DNA of 64,000 nucleotides, taken from positions 1,208,322-1,272,321 of the forward strand of contig NZ_JAAIXZ010000001.1 in NCBI RefSeq assembly GCF_010894435.1, written 5' to 3'. Both the position numbers and the translations under genes were made by a program. The notes below the pieces were generated by a model. That model had not been told where the DNA came from. It did no database searches and saw nothing but the letters and a program-made list of their open reading frames with translations. The DNA comes from Pyxidicoccus trucidator. Its GTDB lineage: Bacteria > Myxococcota > Myxococcia > Myxococcales > Myxococcaceae. The first letter of the stretch is position 1. Every line of letters starts with the position of its first letter. Positions 17,564 to 26,165 of this stretch are shown piece after piece.

Positions 17564-19510
17564 ATGAACGGTCAACACTTCCTGAATGCACCCGAGGGCA
17601 CCGACATCGCCGGCTTCGCGGTGGATGGGCTCGTGGGCACGGGCGGGTATGGCGTGGTGTACCGGGCCACGCGGGGTGGCGCGGTGGTGGCCCTCAAGCT
17701 CCAGCCGCTGGAGTCCCTGGGGAAGTGGGCGGAGCGGGAGGTCTCCATCCTGCTCCGGCTCACGCATCGCAACGTGGTGGGCTTTCGCGGGTGCGGCCTG
17801 TACCCCGAGCAGTCGCCACGCTGGTTCTACCTGGCCATGGAGTACGTGCATGGCCGCACGCTGTCGCGGTGGGTGGACGAGGAGAACCCGAGCGCACGGC
17901 GGGCGGCGGAGCTGCTGCGCGGGCTGGCACGCGGACTGGAGGCGACGCACGCGGCGCAGGTGCTGCACCGGGACATCAAGGAGTCCAACGTGGTGGTGCG
18001 GGAGGAGGACGGCGAGCCCGTGCTGGTGGACTTCGGGGTGGGTGCCTACGCCGGTGCGCCGAGGCTCACCTCCGGGGTGCTGCCACCTGGGACGCCGAGG
18101 TATCGCAGCCCCGAGGCGCTGGCCTTCCGGCGGGCCGCCCGTCCGGGAGAGCGGTACACGGCCACGGCCGCGGATGACCTGTACGCGCTGGGAGTCACCT
18201 TCTACTGGGTGCTGACGGCGCGCCACCCGTTCGCCGGGGCGGAGGCCCCGTCGGAGGTGGATGCGGTCATCTCCGTCGAGCCTGTCGCGCCGTGCGTGCT
18301 CAACCCGCGTGTGCCGGTGGAGCTGAGCGCGCTGTGCCTGCGACTCCTGTCGAAGCAGCCGGAGGCTCGGGGCAACGCGAGGGGGCTGCGCGAGGAGGTG
18401 GAGGCGGTGCTGGCCGGGGCGGATGCGCGGTGGGAGGAGCCGCTGTGCGAGGCGCATCCCGAGGTGCCTTCGCCCGATGGCCACCCCGAGGCGCTGGACG
18501 CGTGGGTGCCGGAGCACACGCCGTCGGACGAGGGCCAGGACTCGCTGGAGGCCTGGGTGCGGGAGGGCGCGGGCCACGGCGGGCCACCTCGCAGGGGGCG
18601 GCGCGCGAAGCGGGTGATGGAGGCACGGGCTCCAGCAGTGCCGGCGCTGGAGGTCCGGGCGCGTCCGGCCACGGAGCCCGCGCCCGCCGCGAGCGCCATG
18701 TTCCGGGCCACGGCGGTGCTGGGCATGGCGCTGGGCTTGGTGGTGGCGGTGCTGCTGGCGCTCGGGTGGCGGCCGCCCGCGAGCTTCACGGCGCTGGGCG
18801 GCTCCAGGGTGGGGGCGCTTCCCGGCCGGGAAGTGGCCCCGGTGGACCTGCCGCCGGAGAGTGGACGGGCCGCGGCGCCAAGGCTCGCAGAGCGTCCACC
18901 CGCGGCCGTCGCTTCATCCGCGACGCCACCGCAGGAGGAAGACGTGCCCGTGAATGTGAAGAAGTCGCCCGACGCGCCAGCGACGCCGCCGCATGCGACC
19001 CCGAAGCCGCGAGCCCTCAAGTCGATGGCCAACGCCGTACGCACGGCTGCTGTGTGCACGGGGCTGGCCTGCGCCAGCAGTCCGCAGCTGCGGCCCCCGC
19101 CTCCCGCTCCGGAGGAGTGTCCTCCGGGGGCGGTGGAGGCGATGAAGAAGCTGGAGATTCGAATGGGGGCAACCGGGGATATCTACTTCCTCGAAATGGC
19201 CAAGCCCAACGCGGTCGTCACGGTGCGCGAGCAACGAGTGCGTGTCTATGTGGGCCCATCCCTGGGCAAACTCAACAACGGCATCCTGGAAGGACGCCTC
19301 ATGCTTGGAGACCGCGTCTATGGCCGCTTCACCGAGGGATACTCGAAGGGTGGCAAGGAGCGCTTCCCGGTGTGCCTGGAACTGGTGAGAGTCGATGAGC
19401 GGGAACGGCGATTCAAGCCGGGCATTGAACCCGAGCCCAACAGCCTGGGCCCGGACACCGCTCGCATCTGGTCCGCGCAAACCGTGCAAATGGTGACGAG
19501 CTTCGACTAG
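17564..19510 (+). CDS. Transmembrane Ser/Thr protein kinase
   Basis: A 648-aa kinase with Gly loop GTGGYG (25-30), Lys45, HRD 135-137 and DFG 156-158, all intact. A roughly 90-residue acidic and basic linker leads to one membrane helix at 379-402. The external part has a low-complexity Pro/Ala section, a Cys-containing segment (VCTGLACASS near 500) and a compact C-terminal domain of about 130 residues with beta-type pattern. It is followed after 34 bp by a DUF2381-type gene. A Ser/Thr kinase next to a DUF2381 member is a recurring pair in myxobacteria. The two probably share a transcript and perhaps a signal. Confidence 0.88.
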   Translation: MNGQHFLNAPEGTDIAGFAVDGLVGTGGYGVVYRATRGGAVVALKLQPLESLGKWAEREVSILLRLTHRNVVGFRGCGLYPEQSPRWFYLAMEYVHGRTLSRWVDEENPSARRAAELLRGLARGLEATHAAQVLHRDIKESNVVVREEDGEPVLVDFGVGAYAGAPRLTSGVLPPGTPRYRSPEALAFRRAARPGERYTATAADDLYALGVTFYWVLTARHPFAGAEAPSEVDAVISVEPVAPCVLNPRVPVELSALCLRLLSKQPEARGNARGLREEVEAVLAGADARWEEPLCEAHPEVPSPDGHPEALDAWVPEHTPSDEGQDSLEAWVREGAGHGGPPRRGRRAKRVMEARAPAVPALEVRARPATEPAPAASAMFRATAVLGMALGLVVAVLLALGWRPPASFTALGGSRVGALPGREVAPVDLPPESGRAAAPRLAERPPAAVASSATPPQEEDVPVNVKKSPDAPATPPHATPKPRALKSMANAVRTAAVCTGLACASSPQLRPPPPAPEECPPGAVEAMKKLEIRMGATGDIYFLEMAKPNAVVTVREQRVRVYVGPSLGKLNNGILEGRLMLGDRVYGRFTEGYSKGGKERFPVCLELVRVDERERRFKPGIEPEPNSLGPDTARIWSAQTVQMVTSFD

Positions 19511-19544
19511 GTCCCCTGCCGACCGTCGCCCGAGGTCTCACTTC

Positions 19545-20456
19545 GTGACCAGTCCGTTCTCCGCCGCCATCCGGGTGCTTGCATTGCTCTCTGCGTCCCT
19601 CGCCTTCGCGCAACCCGCCACGGAAGTTTCAGCAGGAGGCGTACGGCACGTGGAACTGCTCGCTCGACGGAGCGGGGACATGCCCGAGGTGCGCGTCAGC
19701 CCGGGCGTGGCCACCGTGCTGCTCTTCGACCTGCCACCTGGTCGCATTGAAGTGGAGGGACGCGAGCACTTCCGAGCCGTGGGCGTGGATGGTGCCGTCC
19801 TGACACTGGTGCCCGCGGAGTCCTTGCACGACGTAGAGCAGGTCCGACTGACAGCCCACTTCGCGGATGGTGCGGCGCCCTCCAGCGCCATCTTCCTCCT
19901 GAGGGTTGTCCCTCCGGCCCTGGTCGAGCGCCAGGTCGAAGTCCACCGGAGACCCCGCACCCTGGAGTCCTTTCAGCAGGAGTTGGCGCGAATGCACGCG
20001 GAGCGCCAACAGTGCGTTCAGGAACTGGAACGCCTGCGTGCGGAACCCGAGCGAGTGGACGGACTCTCCGGCCTGCTGGTGGCGGGGCACCTGAATTCAG
20101 ATGGAGTTCCCGTCCGGGAAGTCGGGCGTGAGCTCATCCAGCTACCGAGGAATCCGATTGCCGCGAAGAGTGCATGGACCTACCGCGCCGCCAACCGTGT
20201 GGCGGTAGAGCTGAGGCTCTCCAATCCGAAGCTCCAATCATGGCAGGCAGAGGGCGCGTCACTGGAAGACAAGGCGGGTGTGCCGCTGAGGGTGGTGCGG
20301 GTGTGGCAGGAAGCCCCCCTCCTCTTGAATGAAACGAAGCGGATCGTCGTGGAAGCCGAGGTCCACCCCAAGCAGACCCTGGGCACCTTCACGCTGTCGC
20401 TCTGGGAAGCAGGCGGTAGGCGCGCCATCACCCTGGGCAACGTCACGTTTCCCTGA
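19545..20456 (+). CDS. DUF2381 family exported protein
   Basis: A 303-aa protein from GTG 19545 with GAGG upstream. A signal peptide (ALLSASLAFAQ) implies export. The mature part starts with a beta-rich domain, continues with a coiled-coil segment of Arg/Glu/Gln near residues 130-170 (LARMHAERQQCVQELERLR), and ends with a beta domain closing in ITLGNVTFP. This layout matches the myxobacterial paralogous family DUF2381 (TIGR02268), whose function is unknown. It follows the transmembrane kinase by 34 bp, so it may interact with that kinase's external tail. Confidence 0.8.
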   Translation: MTSPFSAAIRVLALLSASLAFAQPATEVSAGGVRHVELLARRSGDMPEVRVSPGVATVLLFDLPPGRIEVEGREHFRAVGVDGAVLTLVPAESLHDVEQVRLTAHFADGAAPSSAIFLLRVVPPALVERQVEVHRRPRTLESFQQELARMHAERQQCVQELERLRAEPERVDGLSGLLVAGHLNSDGVPVREVGRELIQLPRNPIAAKSAWTYRAANRVAVELRLSNPKLQSWQAEGASLEDKAGVPLRVVRVWQEAPLLLNETKRIVVEAEVHPKQTLGTFTLSLWEAGGRRAITLGNVTFP

Positions 20457-20491
20457 AAGGTGTGGGGTGTCCCCCGGACTTGAGAGCATGA

Positions 20492-21259
20492 ATGCAGAGC
20501 ATCTGTACATCCTTCTGGTTACCCCCGGCGCCCCATTCCACGTCGGTCGTGCGGGAACTCCTGCGACGAATCTTCGAGGAGTACCGCTGGTTCCAACCTT
20601 TGCGCTACGGGCGGGTCTTCACCGATGAACGGCTGAACCCACGTCACCTCGACTACGACGCGCTCGTGAACTTCTATTCCATGCGCCGGGGCATCACGGT
20701 GCTCGCCCGGACAGACCGTGACTTCATCATGCTGTCCCCGACCTTGCCGGATGCCCCTCCGTTCGTGGGCACGCTCACGTGGTACACCTCCGTGGCCGAA
20801 GCCGGGAGTGCTGAGTGGCGACAAGCCCACCTGCACCAGGTAGCCGAGGTCATGCGACTGATGGACTCACCGCTGGCTCAAGCAGCAACGGCCGATGATC
20901 TGGACGGCAAGACGCTGCGGCTCGTCCCCAGTCCCGATGGCTTCGGTTCCGTCCGGACCTTCACCGTCCGAGACCCCAGCGAAGGCCTCGCCGGGCTCTA
21001 CTGGCGCAACTTCTTCGGCCCGCCCTTCGTCCGCATGTTCGGAGCGCGCCTGCTGTCCCTCCCCCCTGGCACCCACCAGGAGCTCGGCGACGGGCGCGTC
21101 CTCGTCCAGCCCTATGAGCTCCCCACCCAAGCGCTGACGCCGGAGGGCGACGCCGCCGAGCACCGCCTCATCACCGTGCTCGGGCCGGAGTGCTTCTACG
21201 ACCACGAACAGCACCGCAAGCCCACACGCCTCCCGGAGCTGTTACCCATTGCACCGTGA
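20492..21259 (+). CDS. Unrecognised conserved-type protein, possible N-terminal frameshift
   Basis: A 255-aa soluble protein with no signal or membrane segment. Its sequence is rich in aromatic residues (EEYRWFQPLRYGR, GLYWRNFFGPPFVRMFG) and acidic in the last third, without catalytic motifs I know. In the frame used here the first 18 residues look unnatural. An overlapping frame starting at ATG 20488 reads MNAEHLYILLVTPGAPFHV, a far more protein-like start, and would join this frame after a one-base shift near 20540-20550. It follows the DUF2381 gene by about 31-35 bp, so all three genes may form one operon. The size and aromatic-rich character resemble immunity-type proteins, but that is weak evidence. 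Confidence 0.6.
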   Translation: MQSICTSFWLPPAPHSTSVVRELLRRIFEEYRWFQPLRYGRVFTDERLNPRHLDYDALVNFYSMRRGITVLARTDRDFIMLSPTLPDAPPFVGTLTWYTSVAEAGSAEWRQAHLHQVAEVMRLMDSPLAQAATADDLDGKTLRLVPSPDGFGSVRTFTVRDPSEGLAGLYWRNFFGPPFVRMFGARLLSLPPGTHQELGDGRVLVQPYELPTQALTPEGDAAEHRLITVLGPECFYDHEQHRKPTRLPELLPIAP

Positions 21260-21479
21260 GCCCACCGCCCCCCCACCGGAGCCCCGGGAACATCCACTCG
21301 CCAACGCCGCCACACGTGAGCAGGAAGCCCACCCACGAGCACCCTGGCAGGGTAGCGTGGGGCGCTCCGGCTCCTCCCCTCGGTTCCCTTGCCCCCTACC
21401 CTGAGGCCGGTGTTGACTGCGCGGGTCTGCCGCGAGTCCGGGTCTCGTCCAGGGCAGACACCGGACGCCGGAGCTGGAC

Positions 21480-22469
21480 GTGATGACGCTACGAGCGAGG
21501 CTCTTGCTGATGGCGGCGGTTGCGCAGCGACGCGGCACGCTCCGGCGCGCCTTCGATGCGCTGCACGGCGCTCCCTCGCTCCCCCGCTCCAGGGGCGCCC
21601 ATGGGGACGCCACCTCCATGGAGGAGACCGTGCGGGAGCGGACGGCGGAGCTGGAGGCCGCCAACGCCAAGCTGTCCCGCAGCCTGGAGCAGCTCCGCGC
21701 CACCCAGGCCCAGCTGCTCTTCGCGGACCGGCTGATTGCGCTGGGGCGCATCGCCGCGGGCGTGGGTCACGAAATCAACAACCCCCTCGCCTTCATCCTC
21801 AGCAACCTCGAGTACATCCACCAGGAGCTGCAGCAGAAGGCGCAGCTGTCCGAGCAGGAGCGCCAGGAAGTGCTGGAGGCCCTCGCGGAGACGCGCGACG
21901 GCGCCGAGCGCATCCGCCTCATCGTCCGGGATTTGCAGTCGCTCTCGCGCGCCGAGGACGTGGGCACCGGCCCCTCGGACCTGACGTCGGTGCTGCGCAC
22001 GGCCGCGAAGATGGCCATGCACGAGCTGCGACACCGGGCCACCCTGGTGGTGGAGTGCGAGGGCATACCGCCGGTGCAGGGCAACGGCTCGCGGCTGGGA
22101 CAGGTGTTCCTCAACCTGCTGCTCAACGCCGCCCAGTCCATCCCCACTGGCAACGTGGAGGAGAACCAGGTGCGCGTGGTGGCCCGCGCCGCCCTCCCCG
22201 GCCGCGTGGTGGTGGAGGTGAGCGACACCGGCTGCGGCATCTCTCCCGAGCACCGCGAGCGCATCTTCGACCCGTTCTTCACCACCAAGCCCCTGGGCGT
22301 GGGCACCGGCCTGGGACTCGCCGTCTGCCACGGCATCGTCACGTCCCTGGGCGGCACGCTCACCGTGGACAGCGAGCCGGGCCGCGGGAGCACCTTCCGC
22401 GTCACGTTGCCCGTGGCGGGCGCTTTCGTCGCGCAGCCTCCGAGGCCGCAGGCGGACGCGGCGGCCTGA
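21480..22469 (+). CDS. Soluble sensor histidine kinase
   Basis: A 329-aa kinase starting at GTG 21480 (ATG follows directly), with GGAG upstream. Residues about 47-85 form a coiled coil that leads to the HisKA domain with phospho-His97 in VGHEINNPLAF. The HATPase has DTGCGIS and GVGTGLGLAV boxes and a GSTF end, all complete. There is no membrane segment and no recognisable input domain, so the signal must arrive through the short N-terminus or a partner. No response regulator is adjacent. Its last 68 bp overlap the 3' end of the convergent cysteine dioxygenase gene, so the transcripts could interfere. Confidence 0.88.
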   Translation: MMTLRARLLLMAAVAQRRGTLRRAFDALHGAPSLPRSRGAHGDATSMEETVRERTAELEAANAKLSRSLEQLRATQAQLLFADRLIALGRIAAGVGHEINNPLAFILSNLEYIHQELQQKAQLSEQERQEVLEALAETRDGAERIRLIVRDLQSLSRAEDVGTGPSDLTSVLRTAAKMAMHELRHRATLVVECEGIPPVQGNGSRLGQVFLNLLLNAAQSIPTGNVEENQVRVVARAALPGRVVVEVSDTGCGISPEHRERIFDPFFTTKPLGVGTGLGLAVCHGIVTSLGGTLTVDSEPGRGSTFRVTLPVAGAFVAQPPRPQADAAA

Positions 22470-23016
22470 GCATTCCCCGTAGCGCCAGCTGCGCGTCCAG
22501 CGACGGGGGCACGCTCGCGTCGTACCGCGTCATCCCCACCATGGGCGGCGCGTACACGTGCAGCGACACGGCGCCATGGCGGGACGCGTTATGGATGCGG
22601 TGGATGGTCTCCGACTCCTCCAGGAGGAAGTCCCCCTCCTCCGCTCCCGTCCCGAGGGCGGGCAGCAGCTGGTCTCCGCCCCACGCATAGCGCGTCTCGT
22701 GGAGCCGGCCGCGCACCACCCAGGACACACCGGAGGAACCACCGTGGTCATGGACTCGCGACACCTGCCCCGGCAGCCAGCAGACGAGCAGCAGCTCACA
22801 CGCCGCGGTCCGCTGCACGACGCGCCGCGAGTAGCCGCACGGGTCGAAGCGCACGAGCGACTCCAGCAGCCGCCAGTCCGGCCGACTGGAGCGGAGCCGC
22901 TCCACGAGCCAGTCCAGGCTGGGGACCTCCTCTGCACGCTCTGGGAGCGACCAGCCAAGCAGCTCCGAGGAGCTGGGACAGCCCTCGCATCCTTCCTCGC
23001 TCGAATGCTCGCGCAT
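22402..23016 (-). CDS. Cysteine dioxygenase family protein
   Basis: A 204-aa cupin enzyme. Iron ligands are His89 and His91 (RVHDHGG) and a third His in ETIHRIHN (139 or 142); a Tyr sits in HVYAPP. This is the pattern of bacterial cysteine dioxygenase, which adds O2 to the thiol of L-cysteine to give cysteine sulfinate. Related thiols such as 3-mercaptopropionate are alternatives that the sequence does not exclude. The ATG at 23016 has GGGAGGAA four bases upstream; the longer upstream frame is dismissed. It is divergent from a flavoprotein gene at 23160 across 143 bp, suggesting shared control. Its 3' end overlaps the histidine kinase gene on the other strand. Confidence 0.85.
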   Translation of the reverse strand: MREHSSEEGCEGCPSSSELLGWSLPERAEEVPSLDWLVERLRSSRPDWRLLESLVRFDPCGYSRRVVQRTAACELLLVCWLPGQVSRVHDHGGSSGVSWVVRGRLHETRYAWGGDQLLPALGTGAEEGDFLLEESETIHRIHNASRHGAVSLHVYAPPMVGMTRYDASVPPSLDAQLALRGMLRPPRPPAASEAARRKRPPRAT

Positions 23017-23159
23017 GGTTCCTCCCGGGCTGTGGGTCGGAGTGTGGACATCGCCTCCGACTCTGGCCAGGGTGAGCTGTCCGTTCGCAATCTGTGACGC
23101 CTGGACAGTGGGCAACCGCGGAAGATGCCTCTGGGAGGCATGCGACATACGATTGCGGC

Positions 23160-24683
23160 GTGCGAGCACAGAGTGGTTGTGACGTGGCCATCGTCGGAGG
23201 AGGAGCCAGCGGGACGTTGCTGGCGGTCAACCTCCTGAAAAACGCGCGTGCGCCCTTCCGGGTGGTGCTCGTCGAGCGGAGCGGGCCCCCGGGCCGTGGG
23301 TTGGCGTACTCGACGACGAGCGCGCGTCACCTGCTGAACGTCCCCGCGGCGCGCATGGGGGCCTTCCCCGATGACCCGGAGCACTTCCTGCGCTGGCTGC
23401 GCCGCACGCGGCCCGACACGGCCCCCGGCGACTTCGTTCCCCGCCAGCAGTACGGCCTCTACCTGGAGTCACTGCTGCGAGAGCTGGCGGCGGGCGCGCC
23501 CCCGGGCGTCCAGCTGGACACACTCCGCGCCGAGGTCCTGTCGGTGGAGGAGGAAGCGGGCCACGTGCGGCTGTCGCTGTCGCACGGTGGAAATCTGGAG
23601 TCGCGGCTCGCGGTGCTGGCGCTGGGCAACGCGCTGCCGGCGGACCTGCGGGTGCCGGACGGAGGGCTGTACGCCAGCGAGCGCTACCACCGCTCCCCCT
23701 GGGCGGCGCGGGCCCTGCAAGGCGTGGGGCCCCGGGACACGGTGCTGCTCATCGGCACGGGCCTCACCATGGTGGACACGGTGCTGTCGCTGGAGGAGGG
23801 CGGGCACCAGGGCGTCATCCACGCGGTGTCGCGACACGGGCTGCTGCCACACGTGCACCGGCTCGGCTCGCTGAACTGTCCGACGACGTACGCGTCCCCG
23901 GGCATCCGGGACGTCCTGCGCGCGCTGCGCCAGGAAGTCCTGCGCGAGTGTGAAGCGCCCGTGGGCGTCGACGGCGGCCTGCATCCCATCCCCATCCGCA
24001 TCCGCGCCGTGCTGCGCATCATGCGCGACGAGGTGAAGCGCGCGACGGACGCGGGCGCGGACTGGCGCACGGTGGTGGACGCCCTGCGGCCGGCGACGGT
24101 GCCCCTGTGGCACCGGCTGACGGTGGGAGAGCGGCGCCGCTTCCTCCGGCACCTGCGCTCGCACTGGGAGGTGCACCGGCACCGGATGGCGCCGAGCATC
24201 GGCGACACGGTGGCGCGGCTGCGGCAGGAAGGCCGGCTCTTCCTCCACGCGGCGCGGGTGCGCGGCTTCCAACTGGAGGACGCGGGGGTGGAGGTGCGCC
24301 TGCGTCCCCGGGGGCACGCGGAGGGCGAGGTGCTGCACGTCCAGCACGTGGTGAACTGCACCGGCCCCGAGGGCGCCATCACCCGGGGCCATCCGCTGCT
24401 CAAGCACATGGTGGAAGCGGGGCGGGTGTGCCCGGACATGCTGGGCATGGGCCTGGCGACGGACGCGCATGGCGCGCTGCTGGACCTGGGAGGCCACGCC
24501 TCCGCGCGCCTCTACACGCTGGGCCCGCCGCGCCGGGGCGAGCTGTGGGAGACCACGGCCGTCCCGGAGATTCGCGGCCAGGCGCGGACGCTGGCGGAGC
24601 ACCTGCTGCAGCGCCTGGGCCCCACGACGGTGCCCCTCGCGCCGGTGGAGCTGGAGCACGCCGGAGTCCCGCTGGAGCATTGA
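23160..24683 (+). CDS. FAD/NAD(P)-binding oxidoreductase (NAD_binding_9 type)
   Basis: A protein of about 507 aa from the GTG at 23160 (a GTG at 23094 would add 22 residues that do not look conserved). The dinucleotide fold starts at once: DVAIVGGGASG, then VVLVERSG. A second Rossmann element is VLLIGTGLTMVD near residue 200, and NCTGPEGAI precedes the C-terminal part. This is the FAD/NAD(P)-binding family with pfam13454-like N-terminus, often of unknown substrate. Divergence from the cysteine dioxygenase gene suggests a joint role in thiol or sulfur oxidation, by context only. No strong ribosome site supports either start. Confidence 0.75.
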   Translation: MRAQSGCDVAIVGGGASGTLLAVNLLKNARAPFRVVLVERSGPPGRGLAYSTTSARHLLNVPAARMGAFPDDPEHFLRWLRRTRPDTAPGDFVPRQQYGLYLESLLRELAAGAPPGVQLDTLRAEVLSVEEEAGHVRLSLSHGGNLESRLAVLALGNALPADLRVPDGGLYASERYHRSPWAARALQGVGPRDTVLLIGTGLTMVDTVLSLEEGGHQGVIHAVSRHGLLPHVHRLGSLNCPTTYASPGIRDVLRALRQEVLRECEAPVGVDGGLHPIPIRIRAVLRIMRDEVKRATDAGADWRTVVDALRPATVPLWHRLTVGERRRFLRHLRSHWEVHRHRMAPSIGDTVARLRQEGRLFLHAARVRGFQLEDAGVEVRLRPRGHAEGEVLHVQHVVNCTGPEGAITRGHPLLKHMVEAGRVCPDMLGMGLATDAHGALLDLGGHASARLYTLGPPRRGELWETTAVPEIRGQARTLAEHLLQRLGPTTVPLAPVELEHAGVPLEH

Positions 24684-24830
24684 GCAGGGTGGGCAGGGGT
24701 GAAGCAACCCCACGGGTTTCTTCCGGCCCTGCTGGTGTGGAGGGTCCCCGGACGGACGGTGAAGTCCGCGGGAAGTCCCGAGGCACGGCGTTTCGTGACA
24801 ACCTCGGGCATCCCCGTTGGAGTCCCCCGC

Positions 24831-26144
24831 ATGTCTTCCTCCCGTCCCCTCCTCGCGATTGTCGGCGGCGTGTTCGCCATCGTCCTCGCGAGCCTCGGGG
24901 GGCTTGGGTACCTCACGCTGCGCACGGGGCCCCTGGCGGAGCGACTGGTGCGCGAGGTGGACGGGCTGACGCGGGCGCGGCATCCCCGGCCCTCGCATGT
25001 GACGCCCGCGGTGCCCGGCACCTTCGCCGAGCACCTGGAGCCGCTGCTGGGCGACGTGACGCGGCTGTACCGAGAGCAGCGCGAGCGGCTCCAGGCCCCG
25101 GATGGCCGCTGGCCGTGCCGCGCCGTGGTGGAGGGACGGGAGCCGCTGTCGAAGCTGCCGCCGAGGTGCGGCGAGACGCTGGAGCAGGGCCGGGCGCTGG
25201 TGGCGCGGGTGCTGGCGGCGACGCACGCGGAGGAAGGCGGGCTGCCGGAGGGGCTGCGCGAGCTGGCGTCTCCGAACCACCCCCATGCGATGGACGGAAG
25301 GCTGGCGATGCTGCACGTGGTGCGGCTGGCGGCGCTGGAGACGCGCGTGCGGCTCGAAGGGGGACGGGCGGCGGAGGCGGTGGACACGTGCGTGGACGCG
25401 CTGGCGCTGAGCCGGGAGCTGGCGCTGGGGGGCGGGCTGATAGGACACATGCTCTCTGCGACGGGCTACGGCGACCTGTACCGGCCCTGCGCGGCGGCGC
25501 TGGACGCGGCGCCGGTGGAGCGCAAGCGGAGCGCGGTGACGCAGCTGTCGCGGCTGGCGGAGGGCTTCGTGCCCTTCTCACGGACGATGAAGGAGGAGTC
25601 CGCCTCGGTGCAGCTCTCCTTCTTCGGTGGGCTGTTCCCGGCGGAGCTGCTGGGCGCGCTGCCGACCGGGGCGCGGGACAAGCTGCTCGAGGGGCCGGTC
25701 GGTGCCATGGGGCCGGACAATCCTCTCGACGCGCGGCTGTCCTGGCGGAGGACGGTCAAGGCGTTCGACGCGCTGGTGACGGTGGCGGACCTGGAGCCCG
25801 AGGCGCGGCGGCGGGGGTTCCAGGCATTGGCCGCGGAGGAAGCGGGGGCGCTGTACCGCGTCGATGGCCCGGAGGTGACTGGCTATGAGCGGTACGCGGA
25901 CCGGGCCGAGCTGCTCCGGCTCCAGCATGACGCGCTGATGGCGCTGGTGGAGGCGGACCTGAAGCGCATGGAGACGGGCCGCTGGCCGGAGCAGCTGACG
26001 AGCCGGGCGCGCCAGTCCTTCGTGCTGGAGTCCACCGAGCCCGGCGAAGCGCGGCTCAAGCCCTGTGCGCCCGCGCTGAACGAGCACGAGCTGCGCGTGA
26101 CGACCGACACGCCGTCGGGCTCCTGGGGGCGACCGACGCCGTGA
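24831..26144 (+). CDS. Membrane-anchored protein of unknown function
   Basis: A 437-aa protein starting at ATG 24831 with GGAG upstream. A single N-terminal membrane helix lies at residues 7-30 (LLAIVGGVFAIVLASLGGLGYLTL), probably an uncleaved anchor. The rest is mostly alpha-helical, Leu/Ala/Arg-rich and predicted outside the cytoplasm, with isolated Cys (RWPCRAV, PPRCGE, KPCAPA) that could form disulfides. No enzyme motif was seen. It is convergent with the decarboxylase gene at 26166, 21 bp away. I cannot assign a role. Confidence 0.7.
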   Translation: MSSSRPLLAIVGGVFAIVLASLGGLGYLTLRTGPLAERLVREVDGLTRARHPRPSHVTPAVPGTFAEHLEPLLGDVTRLYREQRERLQAPDGRWPCRAVVEGREPLSKLPPRCGETLEQGRALVARVLAATHAEEGGLPEGLRELASPNHPHAMDGRLAMLHVVRLAALETRVRLEGGRAAEAVDTCVDALALSRELALGGGLIGHMLSATGYGDLYRPCAAALDAAPVERKRSAVTQLSRLAEGFVPFSRTMKEESASVQLSFFGGLFPAELLGALPTGARDKLLEGPVGAMGPDNPLDARLSWRRTVKAFDALVTVADLEPEARRRGFQALAAEEAGALYRVDGPEVTGYERYADRAELLRLQHDALMALVEADLKRMETGRWPEQLTSRARQSFVLESTEPGEARLKPCAPALNEHELRVTTDTPSGSWGRPTP

Positions 26145-26165
26145 GGCGGCGGCATGTCAGCCCCG

